Below are positions 59,318 to 64,000 of a DNA stretch of 64,000 nucleotides, one piece after another. Source of the stretch: Kineococcus xinjiangensis (GTDB taxonomy: Bacteria > Actinomycetota > Actinomycetes > Actinomycetales > Kineococcaceae); contig NZ_PTJD01000015.1 of NCBI RefSeq assembly GCF_002934625.1, positions 1 to 64,000 of the forward strand, read 5' to 3'. Position 1 is the stretch's first letter. The number at the start of each line of letters is the position of its first letter. The position numbers and the translations under genes are program-made. The notes below the pieces were generated by a model, which was given only the letters and a program-made list of their open reading frames with translations, was not told the origin of the DNA and made no database searches.

Positions 59318-60223
59318 ATGATCGGCAGCGTGCAGCGGTCGGTGGTGGTCCTGGGGTCGGTGAACCTCGACGTCGTGGCCGAGGTGGACCACCTGCCGCG
59401 CCCCGGCGAGACGCTGACGGCGACCGCCGTCCGCACCCAGGCCGGGGGCAAGGGCGCGAACCAGGCGGTGGCCGCGCTGCGCTGCGGCGCGCAGGTGCGC
59501 TTCGTGGCCCGCACCGGGGACGACCCCGCCGGCGCGGTGCTGCGGGAGGCGCTCGGCCGGGCGGGACTGGACCTGGCGCACGTGCGCACCGTCGCGGGCG
59601 TCCCCAGCGGCACCGCCTACATCACCACGGCCGGGGGCGAGAACGTCATCGTGCTGGACCGCGGGGCGAACCACGCGTGGCCCGGCGCGGACGGCGCGGG
59701 ACCGGACCTCGACGTGGTGCGCAGGGCGGCGGTCCTCGTCCTCCAGCACGAGGTGCCCGCGGCGGTCGTGGCCGCGGCGGCGCGGGCGGCGACGGGGCGG
59801 GTGGTGCTCAACGCCGCCCCCTCCGCCCCGGTCGCCGACGAGGTCCTCGCCCTGTGCGACCCGCTCGTCGTCAACGAGCACGAGCTGCGCGACCTGACCG
59901 GGGAGGAGGACCCGCGGCGGGGTCTCGCCGACCTGGCCGCCCGGGGAACGCGGTCGGTGGTGGTGACCCTCGGCGCGGCGGGGGCGCTCTGGTGGGACGG
60001 GGCGACCGGCTCCTGCCCCGCCCCCCGCGTGGAGGCGGTCGACAGCACGGGTGCCGGCGACGCCCTCGTGGGGGCGCTCGCCGCCCGGCTGGCGGCGGGC
60101 GCCCCGCTGGCCGAGGCGGTGCCCTGGGCGGTCGCCGCGGCGTCGCTGTCGGTGGGGCGGGTGGGGACCCACGACTCCTACCCCACCGCCGCCGACGTCG
60201 AGGAGGCGGTCAGCAGCGCCTGA
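59318..60223 (+). CDS. rbsK: Ribokinase (PfkB family)
   Basis: The 301-residue kinase begins with VVVLGSVNLDVVAEVDHLPRPGET, has AGGKGANQAVA for the sugar pocket and DSTGAGDALVGAL with the catalytic Asp and the anion hole. It phosphorylates ribose or a related sugar; deoxyribokinase activity cannot be excluded. ATG 59318 has a poor ribosome binding site; GTG 59330 is an alternative. No ribose transporter is adjacent. Its 3' end overlaps the beta-helix gene by 14 bases. Confidence 0.87.
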   Translation: MIGSVQRSVVVLGSVNLDVVAEVDHLPRPGETLTATAVRTQAGGKGANQAVAALRCGAQVRFVARTGDDPAGAVLREALGRAGLDLAHVRTVAGVPSGTAYITTAGGENVIVLDRGANHAWPGADGAGPDLDVVRRAAVLVLQHEVPAAVVAAAARAATGRVVLNAAPSAPVADEVLALCDPLVVNEHELRDLTGEEDPRRGLADLAARGTRSVVVTLGAAGALWWDGATGSCPAPRVEAVDSTGAGDALVGALAARLAAGAPLAEAVPWAVAAASLSVGRVGTHDSYPTAADVEEAVSSA

Positions 60224-61421
60224 TCGTGGAGCCGCTGAGGGTGACGTTGCGGATCACGAGGTTGTCCGCGCAGGGGTTCTCCACGATGCGGCTGCCCACC
60301 AGCGTGAAGTTCTGCAGGGTGATGTCGCGGTTGCCGGGGAGCTCCGAGCGCTCAGCCAGCCGCACCTCGCCGCCCCGGCTGATGGTTCCGCCGCGCGTGG
60401 CGATGTCCACGCCGTGGCAGTTCTCGATCAGCACGGCGTTGTTGCCGGTGTCCGCGATGTCCACCCGCTCGACGACGGCACCGCCGCTCTCGGAGACGCA
60501 GAAGATCCCCCTGCCGCCGCCGCGGGCCCGCACTGTGCCGACGCGGATGTTGGTCGGGTACCCCGTGCCGATCCGGCCGTTGCGGTTGGCCATCCGGAAG
60601 GCGGCGTAGCCGGTGCCCGTGCCGGTGTTCTCCGCGTCGACCGTGCCGATGCTCGCGTTGACGGTCTGGTTCAGCAGCAGCCCCGACTGGCCGACGTTCC
60701 GCGCGGTCACCGTGCCGATGGTCAGGCCGTCGACGCCGAAGGTCTCCACGGCGTGGGAGCTGGCGCCGGAGACGTAGACGTCGCCGATGCGGACGTTGCG
60801 GGAAGGCCGGCTCCGGTCGCCGTAGTTGTCGATGCGGACGCCCAGCCCGGACCCGAGCCGCATGGTGATCCGGCCGAGGGTGAGGTTGTCGACGCTGCGG
60901 GCGAAGATCCCGTACAGGGGGGTGCCGGTGACCGTGAGGTTCTGGATCTCGACGTGGGTGGTGCCGCGGGAGTAGACGGGCGCGTAGTCGCCGCTCGCCG
61001 TGCCGCGCGCCTCGATCGTTCCGCAGACGTCGAGCACGGTGTAGCTGGGCAGGCTGATGCGCTGGCCGGCGGGGATCCCGCCCGAGCCGCGCACGACGAC
61101 GCGCTGCTTCACCGTCCGCCCCGGCGTGAGGCTGTTGACGGCGGCCTGCACCGCGGAGCGCAGGTCCGTGCCGGTGTAGAGGGTGCGGCCGCCGTTGCGC
61201 GCGGTCCACGTGTTCACGGTCCGGACGGCCTCGGCGTGGTAGGTCCCGTCCCCGCACGCGGCGGCCGCGGGCGGGGCGGCGGCGACGAGCCCGGCAGAGG
61301 CCAGCGCGAAGGCGGCGGCACCGGTGAGGGCCCGGCGCCAGGGCGTGCCGGGCGCGCGACGTCCGGGAGCGGAATCCGGGCCGGGAGCACGACGGAGGGC
61401 AGGACGAAGCGGACGGGGCAC
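60210..61421 (-). CDS. Secreted right-handed beta-helix protein
   Basis: The 403-residue product has a long basic N-terminus and signal segment (about 30-54, cleavage after AAA), then a series of parallel beta-helix coils seen as VEIQNLTVTGTP, LTLGRITMRLG, VRIGDVYVSGASSH, IGTVTARNVGQSGLLL and VRVGTVRARGGGRGI. Such folds bind or cut polysaccharides, but no catalytic residues of pectate lyase are obvious. The four or so cysteines near the ends may stabilise it. The start is GTG 61421. Confidence 0.82.
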   Translation of the reverse strand: MPRPLRPALRRAPGPDSAPGRRAPGTPWRRALTGAAAFALASAGLVAAAPPAAAACGDGTYHAEAVRTVNTWTARNGGRTLYTGTDLRSAVQAAVNSLTPGRTVKQRVVVRGSGGIPAGQRISLPSYTVLDVCGTIEARGTASGDYAPVYSRGTTHVEIQNLTVTGTPLYGIFARSVDNLTLGRITMRLGSGLGVRIDNYGDRSRPSRNVRIGDVYVSGASSHAVETFGVDGLTIGTVTARNVGQSGLLLNQTVNASIGTVDAENTGTGTGYAAFRMANRNGRIGTGYPTNIRVGTVRARGGGRGIFCVSESGGAVVERVDIADTGNNAVLIENCHGVDIATRGGTISRGGEVRLAERSELPGNRDITLQNFTLVGSRIVENPCADNLVIRNVTLSGSTIRRC

Positions 61422-61621
61422 GCGAGCTCCTCAGGTCACCGTTGACGGGAAGCGGCCCCTGCAACGTTTCACGGGCCCCGGCCGACGCTAGGAGGGCGCA
61501 CGGGGGTCGTCAAGTCCGGTGCCGCGCGTCCCAGACGCCGGTTCCGGAGCCCGGCTGCGCATGCCGCACGCTGGAACCCGGGGCGGGACGGCGGGTGCGA
61601 CGGTCCCCGCGGACCGCGCTG

Positions 61622-61652
61622 TTGACCTTGCCGCTGCGTCAAGGTCCAGCCT
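61622..61652 (+). promoter_or_regulatory. MerR-type promoter and operator of the TipA-like gene
   Basis: TTGACC (61622-61627), a 19-base spacer and CAGCCT (61647-61652) form a promoter with the long spacer typical of MerR control. In the spacer, GACCTTG-N9-CAAGGTC (61624-61646) is a perfect inverted repeat centred at 61635. The arrangement predicts autoregulation by the MerR protein. Confidence 0.7.
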
Positions 61653-61706
61653 CGGGGGTGGACCGGAGCGGTTCCGGTCGACGGACGCGCGGGAAGGACG
61701 GCGGGC

Positions 61707-62465
61707 GTGGCCTTGTCGATCACGGAGGTGGCGCGGCTGACGGGAGTCACCTCGCGCACGCTGCGGCACTACGACGCGATCGGCCTGCTGGCCCCGGCCC
61801 GGGTCGGGGCCAACGGCTACCGCTACTACGAGGAGGCGCAGTTGCTGCGGCTGCAGCAGATCCTGCTGCTGCGCGAGCTCGGCATGGGCCTGGAGGCGAT
61901 CGGCGAGATCCTCACCGGCCAGCGCGACCGCCTGGAGGCCCTGCGCGGGCACCGGGAGTGGCTGCAGGCCGAGCAGCAGCGCCTGGCGCGCCTCGCCGAC
62001 ACCGTCGCGCGCACCATCACGCACCTGCAGGAGGGAACACCCATGAGCGCACCCGAGATGTTCGACGGCTTCGCCGAGCGGCAGGCCGAGGCCGAGGAGT
62101 CCCTGGCCGCCCGCTACGGCGAGGGCGTGCGCGAGCACTTCGCCACCGCCCGGCAGCGGACGGCGGACTGGACGCGGCAGGACCACCTCGCCGCGCAGCA
62201 GGAGATGGAGCGGCTGGACTCGCGCGTCCTCGAACTGCTGCGCTCCGGGGCGGAGCCCGGGGCACCGGAGGTCCTCGACGTCATCGACGGGCACCACCGG
62301 GCGGTGGCGCAGCACTGGACCCCGGACCGGGCGAGCTACACCGGCCTGGGGCAGCTCTACGTCGACGACCCGCAGTTCCGCGCCCGCTACGACGCCCTGG
62401 ACCCGGCCCTGGCCGAGTTCTACCGCGACGCCATCGGCGCCTACGCGCAGCAGCGCCTGAGCTGA
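61707..62465 (+). CDS. TipA-like MerR regulator
   Basis: The 252-residue protein has an N-terminal MerR winged helix (SITEVARLTGVTSRTLRHYDAIGLL, ANGYRYYEEAQLLRLQQI), a coiled linker and a C-terminal TipAS-type drug-binding domain (about 130-250; FDGFAERQAEAEESLAARYG, WTRQDHLAAQQEMERLDS). Members activate multidrug-response genes and themselves on binding thiopeptides or other drugs. GTG 61707 is the start; the upstream operator predicts autoregulation. Confidence 0.87.
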   Translation: MALSITEVARLTGVTSRTLRHYDAIGLLAPARVGANGYRYYEEAQLLRLQQILLLRELGMGLEAIGEILTGQRDRLEALRGHREWLQAEQQRLARLADTVARTITHLQEGTPMSAPEMFDGFAERQAEAEESLAARYGEGVREHFATARQRTADWTRQDHLAAQQEMERLDSRVLELLRSGAEPGAPEVLDVIDGHHRAVAQHWTPDRASYTGLGQLYVDDPQFRARYDALDPALAEFYRDAIGAYAQQRLS

Positions 62466-62567
62466 GCGCCTCGCGGCCGGGACCACCGGTGTGCGGGGCC
62501 GCGGCCCCGTACACCGGCCCGGGGATGCGCGGGACCTCCGTAGGGGGCTGGCGGGCCGAGGGGGGCG

Positions 62568-63045
62568 TCACTCCTCCCGGGCCGCCAGTCGCTCGACGGC
62601 CGAGGCCAGCGCACTGGCGCGCGCCTGCGGCGTCCTCGCCTTCAGCAGGGGCAGCATCACGGCGTACCGCTCGGACCGGCCGAGCGCCCCGAACGCGGCA
62701 ACGGTACGGGCGTCGCCGGCCAGTGCGGCGGCGAGGTCCGGGGGCACCTCAGCGGTGCGCTGCGGTTCGTAGGCCGCCTGCCAGCGACCGTCCGCCCGAG
62801 CTGCCTCGACCTCGACGAGGCCGGCGGCATGCATGCGTCCCGCCGCCACCAGCGCCTCGCCCTTCGCCACGTTGACCTGTGACCAGGAACTGCAGGGGCG
62901 GCGGCGCGAATATCTCTGCAGGTAGGAGGAGTCGTCGCAGGCACGCCGCTACCCGTCGATCCAGCCGAAGCACAGGGCCACGTCGAGCGCGTCCAGCGCC
63001 GAGACGGACACCAGGCCGGAACCTCGCTTCGCGATCCGCAGCCAC
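62568..63045 (-). pseudogene. YdeI/OmpD-associated family gene with internal amber codon
   Basis: A single minus-strand frame reads EAWLRIAKRGSGLVSVSALDALDVALCFGWIDG, then TAG (62951-62949), then RRACDDSSYLQRYSRRRPCSSWSQVNVAKGEALVAAGRMHAAGL and the rest of a YdeI/OmpD-associated protein to the stop at 62568. In relatives the stop position is usually a Gln. The first 20 or so residues are not recognisable. Translation could restart at GTG 62870 and give a 100-residue fragment. The family is of unclear function. Confidence 0.8.
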
Positions 63046-63102
63046 GCCTCGGTCCGGTTCCAGGGGCGGGGAAACCAGCGGCGGGTCGCGGTTCCGACGG
63101 GA

Positions 63103-63169
63103 AGGGGGTGATCGCTGCGGCTAGCATTCGACGATCTGCGGTGACGTGCCCACCGAGCGGTCACCCCCT
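63103..63169. promoter_or_regulatory. Inverted repeat upstream of the Lsr2-domain gene
   Basis: AGGGGGTGA (63103-63111) pairs with TCACCCCCT (63161-63169); with four further bases on each inner side the arms match at 12 of 13 positions. The 49-base gap puts the arms across the presumed promoter, so this could be a pair of operator sites. Confidence 0.45.
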
Positions 63170-63192
63170 CCCCACCAGGGTTGGAGAACGAG

Positions 63193-64000
63193 ATGCCCGA
63201 CCATTCCGTCGCCCTCACCCTCACCCGTGAACTGCCCGTCGGCACCGGGGACCTCGAGGTTCCGGTCCGCCGCAACGGCCGCCGCTACGGCACCCTCACG
63301 GTCAGCTCCGAGGGCCTGTCGTGGAACCCCTCCACCTCACGGCCCCCCGTCGCCGTCGGCTGGGACGCCCTGCAGGACGCCTTCGCCGCGGCCGCCGCGG
63401 CGAAGGGGACGGGTGCGGACGCCTCCGCCGCGGCGCCGACCGCGGCGAGGTCCACCGCCGCGAAGTCCACCGCGAAGGCCGCCGGCACGAGGGCCCGGGC
63501 CGGGAAGGCCACCCGCGACGCCCACACCGCCAGCGTGAACGCGGCCGTCGACGAGGCGACCGCAGCCTCCCCCGGCGGCGACGTCGCCCCCGAGGTGCCG
63601 CCCGTCGAGCTCGTGCCCGCTGCCGAGGCCTCCACCCGGACGGCGGCTGCGCGACGGAAGCCCACCGCGCGCAACGCCGCCCTCAGGACCGCCGCGGAGT
63701 CCGGCGCCGGCACCGCGCCGCGCGAGGCCGCGACCGACGAGGCCGCCCCCGCCGTCGTCCCGGAGGCCGGCGGTTTCGAAGTGCCCACTCCCGCCGAGAC
63801 GCCCCTGGCCACGAAGCGCGCCCCCCGCAGACCCGCCGGGAGGAACGCCGCACGCACGACCGGGCAGCCCGCCGCGGCGGCCCAGGACGCCCCGCCCAAC
63901 GCCCGCGAGGTGCGGCGCTGGGCGGAGGGCATCGGCTTCGCCGTCCCCGCTCGCGGGCCCCTCAGCGCCTTCGTCCTCGCCGAGTACCGCGCCGCCCACC
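63193..64000 (+). CDS. Lsr2-domain protein with histone-H1-like linker (partial, runs off the window)
   Basis: The readable 269 codons start at ATG 63193, with TTGGAG upstream. The N-terminal domain (about 1-70; LEVPVRRNGRRYGTLTVSSEGLSWNP) is unassigned. The middle (about 75-235) is Ala/Thr/Arg/Lys-rich like histone H1 tails. The end resolves into NAREVRRWAEGIGFAVPARGPLSAFVLAEYRAAH, which is the Lsr2 C-terminal DNA-binding motif that contacts the AT minor groove. It is probably a nucleoid-associated protein. The 3' end lies outside. Confidence 0.8.
   Translation, partial: MPDHSVALTLTRELPVGTGDLEVPVRRNGRRYGTLTVSSEGLSWNPSTSRPPVAVGWDALQDAFAAAAAAKGTGADASAAAPTAARSTAAKSTAKAAGTRARAGKATRDAHTASVNAAVDEATAASPGGDVAPEVPPVELVPAAEASTRTAAARRKPTARNAALRTAAESGAGTAPREAATDEAAPAVVPEAGGFEVPTPAETPLATKRAPRRPAGRNAARTTGQPAAAAQDAPPNAREVRRWAEGIGFAVPARGPLSAFVLAEYRAAH

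Noticed and set aside
1-64000. tRNA, rRNA, CRISPR array, integrase or phage genes
   Set aside because: I looked for cloverleaf-like stretches, spaced direct repeats and recombinase motifs in the gaps between genes and found none.

Overview
The window is very GC-rich, gene-dense DNA from a high-GC actinobacterium. The families present point that way: an Lsr2-type DNA-binding module, LGFP repeats, a DUF3040 protein, DUF2252, a DUF3516 helicase, RsbW/SpoIIE-type regulators, and many GTG starts or apparently leaderless genes. A Kineosporiaceae (Kineococcus-like) origin is my best guess from the gene content; no rRNA or marker gene here proves it. I saw no tRNA, rRNA, CRISPR array or intact mobile element.

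Region by region: 1-8.6 kb is looser and accessory-like. It holds a secreted phospholipase A2, an IS481 transposase remnant, an esterase remnant, a frameshifted GerMN lipoprotein, a small lipoprotein, an LGFP-repeat secreted protein, a HIT protein and a GGDEF-EAL protein. 8.6-20.7 kb holds a nucleotide kinase-like protein, a methyltransferase, acetyltransferases, a tyrosine-phosphatase-like protein, a manganese ABC transporter operon ending in its DtxR/MntR regulator, a DUF2252 protein, envelope proteins, and a junction where two divergent genes (MerR type and DUF6194) both lack their 5' ends. 20.7-35 kb holds an EAL-CBS protein, a 1146-residue NAGPA protein fused to a degenerate phosphatase domain, a DUF3516 helicase, a coupled 2H-phosphoesterase/nucleoside hydrolase pair, an ATP-grasp protein, a TauE/SafE exporter and NhaA. 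35-41 kb contains HAD and Sua5/YciO proteins and a partner-switching cluster (SpoIIE phosphatase, RsbW kinase, a 160-aa partner, and an RsbW-PAS fusion that shares a domain with that partner). 40.7-48 kb has two more c-di-GMP enzymes, a spore-photoproduct-lyase homologue, an XRE-cupin regulator and RtcB.

48-59 kb is a polyester region. It holds a secreted polyester hydrolase of the cutinase/PETase fold (47997-48878), then a minus-strand operon of phasin-like protein, acidic-repeat protein, FabG-like reductase, PHA-depolymerase-like hydrolase and methyltransferase, then an XRE regulator and phaC, phaB and phaA. The inferred picture is synthesis, granule coating and mobilisation of intracellular polyhydroxyalkanoate, next to an enzyme that could attack external polyesters. 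59-64 kb has a ribokinase, a secreted beta-helix protein, a TipA-like MerR regulator with a clear operator, a YdeI-family pseudogene carrying one amber codon, and an Lsr2-domain protein that runs off the edge.

Five proteins of cyclic-di-GMP type lie in this 64 kb. Several genes are broken by a single lesion (two frameshifts, one stop codon). I cannot tell real decay from sequencing error without reads.
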